Origin: Macrotis lagotis
Taxonomy: Eukaryota > Chordata > Mammalia > Peramelemorphia > Peramelidae
Assembly (NCBI RefSeq): GCF_037893015.1
Contig: NC_133666.1
Span: 4,400,239-4,464,238 of the forward strand
Reading direction: 5' to 3'
DNA: 64,000 bases
In this document: positions 20,880 through 33,422 of the stretch, in pieces
Layout: each line of letters begins with the position of its first letter
Position numbering within the stretch: position 1 is the stretch's first letter
Position numbers and translations under genes: made by a program
Notes under the pieces: model-generated
Seen by the model: the letters and a program-made list of their open reading frames with translations, nothing else
What the model was told of the DNA's origin: nothing
Databases searched by the model: none

Positions 20880-21215
20880 ATAAAATACATCTACAACAAC
20901 TGCCTTATTATACAGAGGAAGAAACTGAAGTCCAGGGAAGTGAGTTGTCCAAGGTCTCATGGATTTAGAGATGGAAGGGATCTTAGAGGCCATCTCATAT
21001 ATTCGTCTCATTTTATAAATGAGGAAACTGAGACCTAGGGAAGTGATATCACAATGATCTGTCCAAGGTCATTCACAGGGCCTTAGATTGAAACCTGGAC
21101 AGGATTTCAGAGGTCAGCTAATTGAATCTCATTTTTCAGAAGGGGAAACTAAGGTCTAGGAAGGGGAAATGACTTGTCCAAGGTCACAGAGGCAGTAAAA
21201 ATCAGAGGTAAAATA
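20880..21215 (-). repeat. Three MIR3-type cores in a row
   Basis: GAAACTGAAGTCCAGGGAAG (about 20922), GAAACTGAGACCTAGGGAAG (about 21024) and GAAACTAAGGTCTAGGAAG (about 21146) are spaced about 100-120 bp. Between them is ATTTAGAGATGGAAGGGATC and GATTTCAGAGGTCAGCTAAT. Each unit has the same order of words as the array at 13.7-15 kb but is closer to a standard MIR (TTGTCCAAGGTCACAGAGGC), so the block links the array to MIR-type SINEs. MIR orientation is judged by the reverse-complement core. Confidence 0.6.
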
Positions 21216-21849
21216 TGAATCAAGGTTTTGCCACCACCACTATAGGATACGTCTCCAATCCTTGGGAATGCACTTAAATTTATACTTAAATACCAGACAC
21301 ACACATGTAAAATATATATTCACAGCCCCTTCCCCTTGCTTGGCACTGATTGGTTCAGCCAGAGGAGAGATACTTAAACCTCCTAGGTGTCAGGATTTCA
21401 GTAGGCCCAAGTCTGACACATCACTGGCCTTGGGTTCCAAGAGTTGATAAGTCGATAAGGAAAGCCTGAGCAGGCCTGCTGCCCTCAGCCTTGAACCTAA
21501 TTATGTCGAGTTGGAGGAGGATGGGGGAAGAGCCTGGAGAAACCCATTGTCTTGTTTGGGGTTAGTCCACCTTTTCTCCCAGCAGGGTTTCATCATATTT
21601 CCCATCCCCACCAACACAGCTAGTGCCAGAGGTGAGTAGGCAGCAAGCCAGGAAGTTTCTAGTTGAGAACACAGGACACAGGTTTCCACGAACAGAGAGA
21701 CATGAAAGAAAAATTCAGGAAATTAGAACTGTACTCAAAGACACGAGTTCCAATTTCATGATGTGGCTTACTCAGATCCCCTCTGGGTCTCATTTCCTCA
21801 TCTGTGAAAATGAGGGGCTGGAATTAGACAGATAATGAGATTGTTTTGC
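21216..21849. other. Unassigned intergenic sequence
   Basis: No gene or clear repeat apart from a weak MIR-like end at about 21780-21830. Confidence 0.4.
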
Positions 21850-22645
21850 TTGTCACTTCTCTGCTCAGTAAACTTCAGTGGCTCCCTATACCTCCAAAAT
21901 CAGCTGCAAACTCCTGGGGTGGCATTTAAAGCCTTTTACAGGTAACTCTAACCTACCTGTCCAGTCTTCCTGCCCATCATGCCCTTGCATGGTCCAATCA
22001 AACTGGCCTTTCTGTTTCTCACAAATATCATAGGATCACAGATCCTCAAAGGGACTTTAAAGTTTGTCCCAAGAAGGAAACTGAGGCAAAGAAGGATGAA
22101 GTGACTTGCTCAGAGACACAACTATTAAGTATCACAAAAGGATTTGAACTCAGGTCTTCCTGACTCCAAGTCCAGTGCTCTATGCAGCTGCCTGTCATTC
22201 TATCTCCAACCTCTGGGCTTTTTCTGAGACTATGCTGCACACCTGGCATAACCTCCTTCCTCATCTCTAGCTCTTAGAATCTCTAGTCTCCTTCAAAGCT
22301 CAACTCAAGCTCCATTTTCTATGTGAAATCTTTCTTGATGCTATGGTCCCCTCCCTTCCTCCCCCCGCCCTTTCCTTCCTAAATCACTTTGTATTTAGTT
22401 TGGATGTATTCAATGTGTTAATTTTGTGATGATTCAGGTACATGCTGTCTCTCCCATCCCCAGAGAATATTTACCCTTGTGAGCAGGGATGGTATGGTTG
22501 CATCTTTGGGGTCTCAGCAGTGAGCCCAGTTTCTGACAGTTCCAGAAGTACTTGTGGACCAAGCCATGGCCCTTTCTGGTGCTCATCTAAGTCTGGAAAA
22601 GGCTTCACACCATCTTCTTCTGTGTCCCAGGAACTCTGGTCTTCT
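21850..22645 (+). mobile_element. L2 3' UTR with an inserted MIR-type SINE
   Basis: Long L2-like 3' region: TTCAGTGGCTCCCTA (about 21884), GGCATTTAAAGCCTTTTACA (about 21920), CTTCAAAGCTCAACTCAAG (about 22292) and CTTGTGAGCAGGGATGG (about 22475). It is interrupted at about 22050-22200 by a minus-strand MIR-type SINE (GAAACTGAGGCAAAGAAGG, GATTTGAACTCAGGTCTTCC). Confidence 0.65.
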
Positions 22646-22659
22646 TAAGTCCCTGTTGC

Positions 22660-22805
22660 CAATGCGACATGGATGATGTTGAGGCAAAGACTTAGGTTTG
22701 AATCCTGCCTCAAACACTTCCCTTCCCTGGGTCTCAGTTTCCTTCTCTGTAAAATGAGGAGGTTGGATTCAATGACTTCTGTGGTCCTTCCCAGATCTAG
22801 TTCTG
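22660..22805 (+). mobile_element. MIR
   Basis: MIR core and 3' end: AGGTTTGAATCCTGCC, CTGGGTCTCAGTTTCC and TGTAAAATGAGGAGGTTGG. Confidence 0.75.
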
Positions 22806-23049
22806 AACTCCTCTGTCACACACATCGTAAATTCATTCCTATATCTTGGTTAGTTATGATATTCTCCCTATTTCGGATGCCTTTCCTTGTTCCGCAGACG
22901 AGGTCTATAGGAAGCTTTCTCTCCCTGATCCTCCCATCCCAGAATAATGTTCTCTCCTCCTCTAGTTCTCACTAAGGTCCCATAGACCCCGGCATTAGGT
23001 CAAATGAAGGTCACAGGGCTTCCCATGATCTATCAGGTCCTTCTAATTT

Positions 23050-24075
23050 AGAAAGGCTTTGAGACCAGCCTGAGAAGGACTATGCATCAAAAACCAGTCC
23101 AGTGTGGAGCATGAAAGAGGCTCCCCAGCTTCTGATGGCTGGCCATTGGTGGGGTGGGGTGGGAGCAGATTTTTTCCACCATGGAAACTCTCTAAGATCA
23201 TTTACAAAGGTGTAGAAGAGATAGAGAGGACCAGCCCAGTCAATGCAGTTCTCGGAACCTGAATAGATGGTTTCTGTGAATTGCTATGTTTGAACCACTC
23301 TTAGTGGCTGACCTTCTGAGGATAGGCATCTCCAAATGTACCTCAATGGAAGGAACTGGGGATATTTATCCTGGAGAAGATAGGACTCAGGATGTTAGGG
23401 AGTTATGATAGCTGTGGTCAATTCTTTGAAGGTCTGTGGTGTGGACTACAGATTAGCTTTGTCCTGCTTGGTCCTAGAGGACAGAACCACGAGCAATGGC
23501 TATAAGCTACAATGAAGGTGATTTAGGTTTGAATTCGGGAAAATCTTCCCACAATAAGAGCCCTTCCAACATAGAATGGGCAGCCTCAAGAGGTGGTGGG
23601 CTACCCCTCCTTGGAGGTCTTCAAGCTGAGATGACAAACCCAATTGGATGTGTTGCAGAGGGGATTCATTTTCAGCTATGGGTTGGTTTCCTCCAAGTCA
23701 AATTCCAATATGGCCCCTTTGGGGCATCTCTGAGTATTTGTCTAGTTTTTTCTCCCATCTAACCCAAATCTGCCATCCCAGTTCTGCCCCCCCGGGGCCA
23801 AGCATAAAGTCTGATTCTTCTTCCAAGGAACAGCTCCCAGATATGTAAGAGCATTTGTCACATTCTCCCCTCCCTCCCTGTCTACTCCTAGCTAAACAAC
23901 CTCAGTTCAACTCATCTTTTTGTGGTCCTTCCCCATTCTTATTGGTCTCCTCTATATACACCGCACTTTATAACTGTCTTTCCAAAATATGGGGTCCCCA
24001 GGACAGAACACATACACTTTCTGAATGTTGCCTAACCAGGGCAGAGGACAGTAGTAGGCCCATCATCAATCTGCA
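23050..24075 (+). mobile_element. CR1/L3-like LINE relics
   Basis: Words typical of the 3' region of ancient CR1-class elements: TAGAGGACAGAACCACGAGC (about 23474), AATGGGCAGCCTCAAGAGGTGG (seen near 23575; key words GGGCAGCC and GAGGTGGTGGG) and GGAGGTCTTCAAGCTGAGATG (near 23610). Related sequence around 23980-24045 (GACAGAACACATACAC, TAACCAGGGCAGAGGACAG) may be a second piece. The class was assigned from memory. Confidence 0.45.
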
Positions 24076-24082
24076 TCTGTAT

Positions 24083-24297
24083 GCTGTTGTTCAGCTGTTT
24101 CAGTTAGGTCTGACCCTTTGTGATCTCATTTGAGGTTTTCTTGGCAAAGATACTGAAGTGGTTTGTCATTTCTTTTTCCAGATCATTTTGCATAGGAGGA
24201 AACCAAGGCAGCATTAAGTGACTTAAGTGAGGTTGAATTTGAACTTCTGACCCTAGGCCTGGCCCTCTATCCTGTATATACTGCCACCTAGCTGCTC
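24083..24297 (-). mobile_element. tRNA-head SINE with RTE-type tail
   Basis: Minus strand: head CAGCTAGGTGGCAG at the right end, core CAAATTCAACCTCAC, tail GCCAAGAAAACCTCAAATGA and AACAGCTGAACAACAGC at the left end. Full-length but diverged. Confidence 0.75.
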
Positions 24298-25104
24298 TCT
24301 GGATCTGTGTACTAGACTTCTAATTATGTGAATACTGGCAAAGTCATGGTCATATACAGATAAGAGGAGACTGAGGAATGTATAAAAGGTCAAATGGAAA
24401 TATACCCCCCCACACCTCAGCTCTCTCCCTCTGATTGACTTGTTCTTCCCAGATGCCCCATATTAAGGAGGATGCCCAAGCCAGCCACAGCTTCTTTGTT
24501 TTCTGCTCCTGACATGCCAAGTTTTCTCTACCACATAGCTTGGGCCCTTCCCATCCTCCATTAAGATATCCGTGCCTTGAAGTCAAAGAATGTCTTTCCT
24601 GCTCTTCGTATTTGCACCCCCAGTACTTTGCACCTCTGTCTAGAAAATAATAACCCCTGAATAAGTGCTAGAACTGCCAAATTCTTGTTTCTAAATGATT
24701 GATTATATTTTGATAATTTGTTTTATACTTGTTTTGCTATTAAATGTGTCATATTATTTCCATGACCAAAAATAAATTATGCATCTATGTTTTGATGAAT
24801 TTATGTAATGAAAGGTTTCACTAAATTAATCTTAGATTTAAAGTCATTTGGTTTTGGACACCGGAATGGTACAGAATTTGAATCAGAAATGTCAACTATT
24901 TACAATTGTTACACTACTCAGAGATTAGGGATGGGGATTTCGTGGTTGGTGTTGGATAGAGTTCTTCCCCAGATTTTAAGGCCTTAAATGTATTGTAAGC
25001 AAGACTTAGAATGTGCTAAAATTTTACTGGGGTTGACTGCCACTTTGTGTGCTGTTGCTTAATGCAACATGTTGCTTGTAATGGAATGAAGGATGCATGC
25101 AAAG
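24298..25104. other. Intergenic; one L2 tail
   Basis: An L2-like terminus at about 24585-24665 (AATGTCTTTCCTGCTC, CCCCTGAATAAGTGC). The rest is AT-rich and unassigned. Confidence 0.45.
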
Positions 25105-25487
25105 TAAGTTAGATAGATGATAGAATGATAGATAGATGATAACTAGATTAATAGATAAATGATAGATGATGGGTAGATTGGTAGATAATAGAATGATAGA
25201 GAAATGATAGACAGATATGATAGATTGACAGATGATAGATAAATGGATAGAGGGGGTGGATAAATAGATAATAGAAACATAGATAAATGACAGCTAGATA
25301 GATAATAAATAGAAAATAGACTGACAGAGGACACACAGACAGACAGATGATAGACTGATACATGATAGACAAATGGTAGAAAGATAAATGATAGATTGAT
25401 AGATGACAATAGATCATTGATAGAAAGCTAGTCTACTTAGATGACAGATAGATAGATGATAGACAGATAGATGATAGATAGATAGAT

Positions 25488-25537
<50 letters not shown>

Positions 25538-25570
25538 GATAGATAGATATAGATAGACGGACTGACAGAC
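25105..25570. repeat. (GATA)n-type tetranucleotide array
   Basis: About 465 bp of GATA/GATG/GACA variants, with the longest pure GATA run at about 25488-25536. The edges are strongly degenerate, so it is an old and once larger array. Minus-strand open frames across it are composition artefacts. Confidence 0.95.
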
Positions 25571-26764
25571 AGACACTTGTTGACCTTTTGACTGGAGGAC
25601 CATAGAGCTCCAACTGCCCAAAGATTAAGGTAGGCTCCTGTTGCCTCTGTTGGGGGACTGAGGCCTGCCTCCTTCACCCAGGGAGAGGTAACAAATGGGA
25701 GTCTATCTCTCCCTCCCCTTGGGAATTTGTCCTTCCTCCTATTACATGAACCCTTGGGAGATGGCTGGTTAGCTCCCCTAAAGAAAGTTTAAATCAGTAA
25801 GATTAACTCAGTAGGATTCAAGCTAGAATCATTAAATCATCAGATGTGACTCATTTTACATGGGGTACCTGAGGCCCTAAGAGGGGAATGCTTTGTTAAA
25901 TCTTGACCTCAGTCCTCTCATGGATATGGACCCTACATCCATTGGTGTAAATTTCAACCCCTTCTAAAAACTCCTCCAGGATATTGTGTTCACTATCCCC
26001 TCAGATTCCTAGCTCAGAATTAGGGTCTCAGTTTCTTTTATTAGTCAGTCCAATTAGAGAACATAGCAACCCTAAGCAAAAATCCTCGTCCTCCTCCTCC
26101 TCCTCCTCCTCCTCCTCCTCCTCCTCCTCCTCCTCCTCTTCCCCCCCCCCCTCCTCCTCCAGCTATAGAGTAAAATAAATAAGAAAGAGACCCTAAACAA
26201 TCACTACGAGTAAGAGAGGGCACACAGGAAGAGAAAGTAAGTGAACAGGGAACATGTGTGCCATAGGCAACTGAGCTCCTCCTGGGATGTCCTCAAGCAA
26301 GTTGACTCCTCAGAAAGTGGCCTCATTTACCCCACCATCTTCTTCCAGTCTTCTGAAGCTGCTCTCTGCTGCCATCTGCTGGACAATAGTCACCACGCAG
26401 CCTCTCCCACGCAGAAAGAGGATTTAGTTCTGGTTCCTGTGGTCTAGCTAGCAGGTAGCTTTGTATGGGTGTATCCTGCTACCATCTAGAGCAGCCCCCT
26501 CCCAAATCTATATCACTCTTGTTATATTTCTGGGGCCCTTCAGATAGTTGGGGGATTCCTAGGGCAGAGTTGAGGGGATTGCCAAAGCTGCTGCAAAGGG
26601 TCACAGGGACTTAATGAATCTGATGGCCCTTTTCCCACCAGTAACTAACATCACTCAGATCCCTACATATGTATACCTTGGCAATCCTGATTGTCCATAT
26701 CATCGTCCTTCAATTCTACCTCCTCCTGTGGCTAAAAACCTTTGACATCTAGGGACTCTAAGGA
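25571..26764. other. Intergenic with a (TCC)n microsatellite
   Basis: A (TCC)n run of about 75 bp at 26083-26160 with a C-run inside it. A MIR-like trace may lie at about 25830-25920. No gene seen. Confidence 0.55.
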
Positions 26765-26950
26765 TAGATAGAGCACTGGGCCCCAACTCAGGAAGACCTA
26801 AGTTCAAACCCAGCCTCAGATGCTTCCTAACTGGGCAAGTCACTTCACCCTGTCTCAGTTTGTTCATCTGTATCATGGGCATCAGAGTAATACCTTCCTC
26901 TCAGGGTTGTTGGGAGGATCAAATGAGATAATATTTGTAAAGCACATAGA
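26765..26950 (+). mobile_element. tRNA-head MIR-type SINE
   Basis: Head GATAGATAGAGCACTGGG, box B region AAGTTCAAACCCAGCC, core CAAGTCACTTCACCCTG, and the tail TGTTGGGAGGATCAAATGAG followed by TTTGTAAAGCAC. Confidence 0.75.
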
Positions 26951-26962
26951 TGGGAAGAAGGG

Positions 26963-27253
26963 CAAGAAATAAGGGCCCACGTGGAGTTTGAACAAAGTTC
27001 AAGGACTATTCCATTTAATTTAGGGGAAAAACCTGATATCTCATTGTCTTATCCTGCTATCTCTTATGCTTTTTGTTTCTTCCTTAAGGATATGATTTCT
27101 CTCACATCACATTCAATTTGGAGCAATGTACAACATGGAAACAAAATAAAGACTGACAGATTGCTTTCTGTGGGGGTGGAGTAAGATTGGGGGGCAAATT
27201 GTAAAACTCAAATAAAATCTTTACTAAAAGAAAAAAAAAAGAAATAAGGGCCC
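26963..27253 (+). mobile_element. L1 3' UTR insertion with target-site duplication
   Basis: A 5'-truncated L1 of about 260 bp with 3' UTR words GGAGTTTGAACAAAG, TGACAGATTGCTTTC and AATTGTAAAACTC, a poly-A tail and an imperfect 15-bp duplication AGAAATAAGGGCCCA on both sides (about 26964-26978 and 27239-27253). Confidence 0.88.
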
Positions 27254-27405
27254 AGGGGTGGCTAGGTGGCACAGTGGATAGAACACCAGTCCTGGAATCA
27301 GGAGTACCTGAGTTCAAATCCGGCCTCAGACACTTAATAATGACCTAGCTGTGTGGACTTGGGCAAGCCACTTCACCCCATTTGCCTTGCAAAAACCTAA
27401 AAAAA
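27254..27405 (+). mobile_element. tRNA-derived CORE-SINE (WSINE1-like)
   Basis: Full-length: GGGTGGCTAGGTGGCACAG start, TACCTGAGTTCAAATCCGG, CCTAGCTGTGTGGACTTGGG, tail TTGCCTTGCAAAAACCT. It starts directly after the right-hand duplication of the preceding L1. Confidence 0.92.
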
Positions 27406-27469
27406 AGAACTTAAAGAGACTGTAGATCTTATTTTAAAAGGAAAAAACTCAAGGCCTAGAGATGTTGCA

Positions 27470-27555
27470 CCTTAGGAAGCAGTATGCAATAATGGTTAAC
27501 TCCCACCCCTGCTGCCTTCCTAGCTATGTGACCTGAGGCAATTTCCTGTTTATGG
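27470..27555 (+). mobile_element. MIR, left half, split by the retrovirus
   Basis: CTAGCTATGTGACCTGAGG and CAATTTCCTGTTT form the MIR core. The other half (GGGGCTTATTTTCCCTATC, CACAATGAGGAAGTTG) is found at 36084-36160, directly after the retrovirus. Confidence 0.7.
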
Positions 27556-28171
27556 TGAAGTACAATATCAATGTTAGTGAAATTCCTGTATAGAAAGGGG
27601 TACCTGACATCCTTCTGGACCCTGAGAAATTCCTTAGAAATATAACTTTGGCTAGGCACCTTTGGGTCTGAAAATAGTCTCATCGGACCCAAGAGGTCAT
27701 GGATATACCATAAAATTGTCTAAAGATTTACAAAGCACCCTTCTTAGCCTCATTGTCTTGCTGTATCTGTTAAATTCCAGGACTGCCTCCTCCTTCCCCA
27801 GATGCGGCTGGAACCATAAGATAGTAAATTCCTGACTCCCTCTGGAACCATAAGATAGTAAATTCCTGACTCCCTCCATCTCAGAAAATAATCATTACAC
27901 CAGGACCCTGACCCCTTCTCACCCCTATCTATATGGAACCGTATGTTTATATATGTATATGTCAAGATAATATATCTAACTGCTGTCTTTGCTTTTCTGT
28001 ACTTTGCTTGCTCTCAGTACTCCCCCCCCCCAAACACTATAAAAACCCTATCCCCTGAACACTCAGGTACTGTCTGATTGGGGTACTCAATCCCCCAGAT
28101 AGTCCCCAGGAATATTAACCATCTTCAACCTTATCAAACTCTGGTCTCCATCTCGCTCTTTGGGCACAACA
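27556..28171 (+). repeat. 5' LTR of the retrovirus
   Basis: Starts TGAAGTACAATATCAATG and ends GGGCACAACA (TG...CA). A TATAAAAA box lies at 28038-28045. It is 616 bp, against 578 bp for the 3' LTR, mainly because of a short internal duplication. Confidence 0.9.
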
Positions 28172-28173
28172 TT

Positions 28174-28191
28174 TGGAGGCCCCAGTGAGAT
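28174..28191 (+). other. Primer binding site, tRNA-Thr type
   Basis: TGGAGGCCCCAGTGAGAT lies 2 bp after the 5' LTR and closely matches the complement of the 3' end of tRNA-Thr(UGU) as I recall it. Confidence 0.7.
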
Positions 28192-31100
28192 CTTGGTGTT
28201 TTGGGTCACCAAAGGAGACCACAGGAGCCTCGAGTTTAGGTTCAACCGGACTGTCTCTCCTTCTCCCAGGGGAGCCAGCCCCTGAGGATGTTCCAGGGCC
28301 CCAGGACTAGGTAGACATAGTCTTAGTATGGACCTCTCCTCAACTGCCATCCCCCATTCGGCCTAAGTGGAGATCCTGTTACACCTCTGGAGGTAAGCCT
28401 GTTCTGGTTCTGGGTCTAGACTTCTGGTTACAGGGGAATTCCGTATCAGATGTGATGTCCGGGTCCCCTCTTTTGGGTGCTCCTTGCGATAGCGGGGACA
28501 CATTTGGTCGGCCTTTGGGAGGCAGAGATTGTCGGACGCAACACTGAAATCTCCCCTCACGGCATTCCTGAGACGTCAGGAATTTGCCATTGGCCTGTGT
28601 TTGTGGATATGTGTTGAGATTGTCAGTTGGAAAAATCTGTTGCGTTTGTATGATCTGTGCTTGTGCTATATCTGTCTTTATGTGTTTAGATTGTCTGTTT
28701 ACACGTGTGTTCGGGTTCTTCCATTGATTTGTTAGATGGGGAGAAAAGTTCCCCTAAAATTGCCCTTGGGTTGCCTCAAATGGCTGCTCTTTGTTATTTT
28801 GGGCACCTAGATTTTTAGGCATCTAATGCCCTCCCTGGCTCTCCCCTTGAGCCTGCTTTCTGCCTGTGTTACAGTGGCTACTCTGATCCCTTCCTCCTCA
28901 CCCCTGCGTTGTCTCTTGAGCACTTCCAAGAGGGATTTCTTTTATTTTTATTTAAAAAAAAAAGGAATGGATTTTGGTGTTAAACTGACTGAGGCCAAAC
29001 TACTCACCCTGTTATTTTACTATTATGAGAAGCCCCCCCCCCCCGGCCATTCCTTGTTTATGTTCCCTTCTCTTTCCCGTTCTCCTTGATTCTGGGCTTC
29101 CAGAGTGTTCCCCCTCTCTCCCCCTTTCAGGAGAGAGAGCTACTTCAGGAAGAATTAGTAAAGTAAGTGATAAAAAGGACCTTATTTTGAAGTTAAAGAA
29201 ACAGCAAATGTTACCAAATATGTTAAACAAAGAAATCATAGAAAGGAATGCTATTTTAATTTGAAAATAGGGAAAATAAATTTCAGAAAGACAAGAGAGT
29301 CAGGTTAATCCTAAAGTGTATAATGTGGTGACCAAGATGCCCGTATAGGGGAAACGAAATAATTAATCTTTTTTTTCCAGAATGATATGGCGTCATTAGA
29401 GCTTCAGGAGTTTATCAATATAGATTCATATATTGTTAGTTATTACAGAAAATTATGGGACATTTAAGGTTTGAAGAATAGAAGAACAACCCACCCCCAT
29501 AAAGAATCTAGGATGGTCCCTCTCTATAAAAGTTATTCAGTTTACTCTATTTGAAAAAAGGGAGCAGGGAATATTCTAATTAGGCTAAGGGCTTTTTGAA
29601 TGACTGCCTTCTCCAGGATTTTAGCAGTTGTAATCAAGAAATGTTAAATATTAAACCCTTGGAATGGAAAATGTTTTGTGAAAAGTAGAATCATATCTGT
29701 AGTTTATATAGCTGTATAAGCCATGTGATTCTAGTTTGGAATAGTATGAATTAAAGTCAAGAAGAGCTAATGAAAAGGAATGGTGGAAAATGTGAGTTGT
29801 AAAGTTTGACTAAGAGATTCTGAAAGTACTGGAAAGAAAATCCAGACTTAGAGACAATTGGGGTTTCTTTTGAAACATTTGTTAAGTATGGAAAGTGGTA
29901 AAAGTATGTAGACAGAAGGTTTGAGCAGGGTTGACTTTGTACACCAAGGATGGATTTTGGGAACTTTGGAAAATGGTGTACAAATCATTATGAGAAAAGA
30001 AGCAAGTATAGAACTGTAAGTCTATAGGGAGATATGTGTTTAGATGAGGTTGGGGGGATTTAAAATTGCATTAAATGGGTACTTTTTGCAATGTTTGGCA
30101 ATGAATTGATTAGAAAAATAATGAACCCCATAAAGTGAAGTTTGATATGAAAGCAATTGCTAGGTAAATGTTAATTTTATTATGTTATTATTGATCCTAT
30201 AATGTGCTGATCTAAAGATACATGTAAATTGAATTAAAGGGTTTGTAAAGAATATGTTTGAGTTTGGATTCTGATGTTTTATGGCCCCTCCAGAGTCATG
30301 GGAGTCAGACTTATGAGTTAGCTTTAGACTAACATAACAAGAGGAAGTTAATATTTTACACTGATTGGAATGCGGATCATGTCTTTGGAAAAAATCTGGA
30401 GTGAGTGAATAATGATAAACAGTAAAGATAAAGAATTAGTCCATATCACTTTGATATCTCAAATTGTGGGGAATCTCCAATTTCCAGAACATAGAATGTG
30501 CTAATATTAAGAAATGTTTTCAGTGAGGACAGAAAGTCCTTATAAGTGAGAGCATTGAGAAGTTAGAATTGCACTGATAAAGATAAAAAGAATTTACAAA
30601 CTTTTTAGGCTTTTGAAAAGAAAATTATTTAAGGATAATTTGAATATGACTTTTTGGAATCTAAAAGAAGTCTGAAGAAAATCTTGTAGTCATAAGAAGG
30701 GATTTTTTAGCAACAATTGGTCTTAAGAATTCTTTGTATTTTAAAGTTTTAGGGAATAACGAAAACAGACATGCAATTGAATTATGCTGTGTACAATTAG
30801 TAAGCTTTGTATAAGAACAATTTAAGCTATACTTTTTGAGATTTTTAAAATTGTTTTGTAATGACAAATGAACTGAAGTTTCCCCTATCACATTTGTAAA
30901 GATTTTGCTATGAAAAAACCAACTAGAGACTACCTTGCCAATGGGTTATAGTTCTCAAGGCCCTTTTGGCCCAGAAAACTTGTGAAAGGCTTTGTTTTTC
31001 ACCTCATGCTTATGAAAGGGAATATTGATAGGTGAGATCGGTGTAGTTTATTATCTGTTAAAAAGAGGAAATTATACATACAACTGGAACACTGTCATAG

Positions 31101-32687
31101 GTAATAAGTATACACTGGGCTTTTGAAATTATTGTATAAAACTAACATTGATAGAGGATCTTATTTTCTCTGAAAACAGAAGTGTATTTGGAAGAAGACA
31201 TAGCATAAGTTATAAAGCAGAAATTCAGAAGAGGTTTGTGTGTAAAAGATACTTAACTATAAGGTTAACTTTAAGAGAGCCTGTTGTTTTATCTTGCTTT
31301 AAGAGAATGAGATGTCAGCATGTTTTGTTTCATGTAGGTTAAGAATTTAGTGCTTTCATTATATCTTAAATGCCAGATATCCTTTCCAATCATATTGAAT
31401 AAATGTGAGGGGCTTTGGAAAATGATTAGGAAATTAAAAATTATCTAACCCTAATTAGATGACTTATCAGTAAGTAAGATTGAAAGGTGTTATCAAACAT
31501 GTGATCTGCTTTTGGGAATATAAATTATTTTACTGTAATGATGTCAAAGCTGGAATTAATGATTGTTAATGAGGGAAATTATCAAAGCATGACCCTCTGG
31601 GTTGCCTGAAAATTTTAAATGATGTGTTGGACCTTGCTCTTGATCTGTAGGTCCAGGTATAAATGTAATAATGCGAAGATTACTTTGTGAAATCTAGTTC
31701 TTAATGTGTTACACTGATGACTGTTTTGTTAAATTTAGAGCCCTCAGCTCCTGAATTTCCAAACCTTATTCCCCCACCCCTGTCACCAGGTCCCATCTGT
31801 TCCCCCTTGGAAGATTCCTTCGCTAGATTAAACGGGGGGGGGGGGGGGAATACAAGAGCAGGGAAGGGAATGAACATTCCTAGACCTGGCTTCCCTTCCC
31901 CCTGAAGCAGCCTACTGCCCTCTTGGAAGACTTGTTCGCTGAATAAAAAGGGGAGAAGAGGGTAGCAGGCGGATGGTGGGGAAGTGGCAGAAAAATCCTT
32001 ACCTACTTAAGCCTTAAAGGGAAAAAAACCCTCCGCAGGAGGGACATGTGATTGGGGAAGAAAAAAATCTAAGATCCAGTGGTTAAGAGACTCCTTTATT
32101 GAAAGGAAATCACATTCAATGAATACGTGCTGGCCATGTGGCCTGAGTGATGACTCTCATTGTTTCTAAAGTTTGTGAACTAGAGTTTTGGGAAACTCGC
32201 TGATGGTTTTAAAAAGAGGGATACTGGTGTTGTGACATTCTGACAGAATTTGTACAGAATGGGATGAATTAAATAACCTAGATTGTTAAATTAGTTTGGG
32301 AATAAACTATTTTAACACTATTGTAACTTTTGCAAGGGGTTATGTGGTTTGGGATTTTAAACTATTGTAACACCTTTGGGTTAAAGAAAAGTGGTATTGT
32401 GTTACTAAGAAGAGAAATAGCTACGTTATCAGGGATGTTCACTGATGCCTTTTGGGAAAAAGCTCTAATTGGTTTTAATGTTAAGTTTAATATTGCTAAC
32501 AATTGTATTTTGATTTTGGACAGAGCATTTGGAATGTGAGTGCTGGATTCTCTATATGGGGTACTCTAAAGTTTTTCTCAAACTTAATTGTCGGGAAGTT
32601 AGTTGAGTTGCAATGACATTGGGGTTTTAAATGTGTCATAGGTATGAGATTGGATTCTGAGAATTTGTGTAGAGACAAAAGTGTAAC

Positions 32688-32868
32688 AGGCGGCTAGGTG
32701 GTATAGTAGATAAAGCACTGGCCTTGGAGTCAGGAGTACCTGGGTTCAAATCCGGTCTCAGACACTTAAGAATTACCTAGCTGTGTGGCCTTGGGCAAGC
32801 CACTTAACCCCCCCGTTTGTTTGCCTTGCAAAAACCTAAAAACAAACAAACAAACAAAAAGTGTAAAG
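32688..32868 (+). mobile_element. tRNA-derived CORE-SINE inside the retrovirus
   Basis: Full-length copy (GGCGGCTAGGTGG head, GGTTCAAATCCGG, TTGCCTTGCAAAAACCTA tail) flanked by the duplication AAAAGTGTAA at about 32675 and 32859. Inserted after the retrovirus. Confidence 0.88.
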
Positions 32869-33422
32869 AACATGGGATATTCATTTTGTTTTTGTTCTAA
32901 GGGAAATGAGATGTTTAAATAAGAATCTTAATGTTTAATATTTATTAACAATGTAGGTTTAATTTTAAAGAAGTCAAGAATGTGGACTTCTCTCTTGGTA
33001 ACTGCAGGCAGCTGATGGGGGCTCTGAACAAATTGCAATTGTGGACCCTATTGTAAGGTCACTTATTGATGAATAAGATGTTTTTATCAGTTATGTGATG
33101 TTCTTTTTTAACTGAAAACAGATAATATTTGCAGTATTTAGCTATCTATTGTGAATATGTTCTTTAAATACTGTATCATTAAAGCCTGGGATTGATGTGA
33201 TTGCTTTGAAGTGCAATAAGGAAAATATGAAAAGTATGACCCTTTCTGGGATAGGTCTGTGGGTTCATAAATAATGTAATAATGGAGGAATTGCTTTGTA
33301 CAATCTAGTAATTTGTGTGTTACTCTGTTACTCACAGAAATTAATAACGCATGTTGGAAATTTAAAGCTACCTAAGATGTTTTAATGGTTTTAAAGAATT
33401 CTGAAAAGTAAATTATATGTTA

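Noticed and set aside
25105-25570. CRISPR-like array
   Set aside because: A simple tetranucleotide repeat in animal DNA, with no spacer structure.
25143-25677. Tyr/Ser/Ile-rich minus-strand frames
   Set aside because: Translation of the GATA array, not genes.
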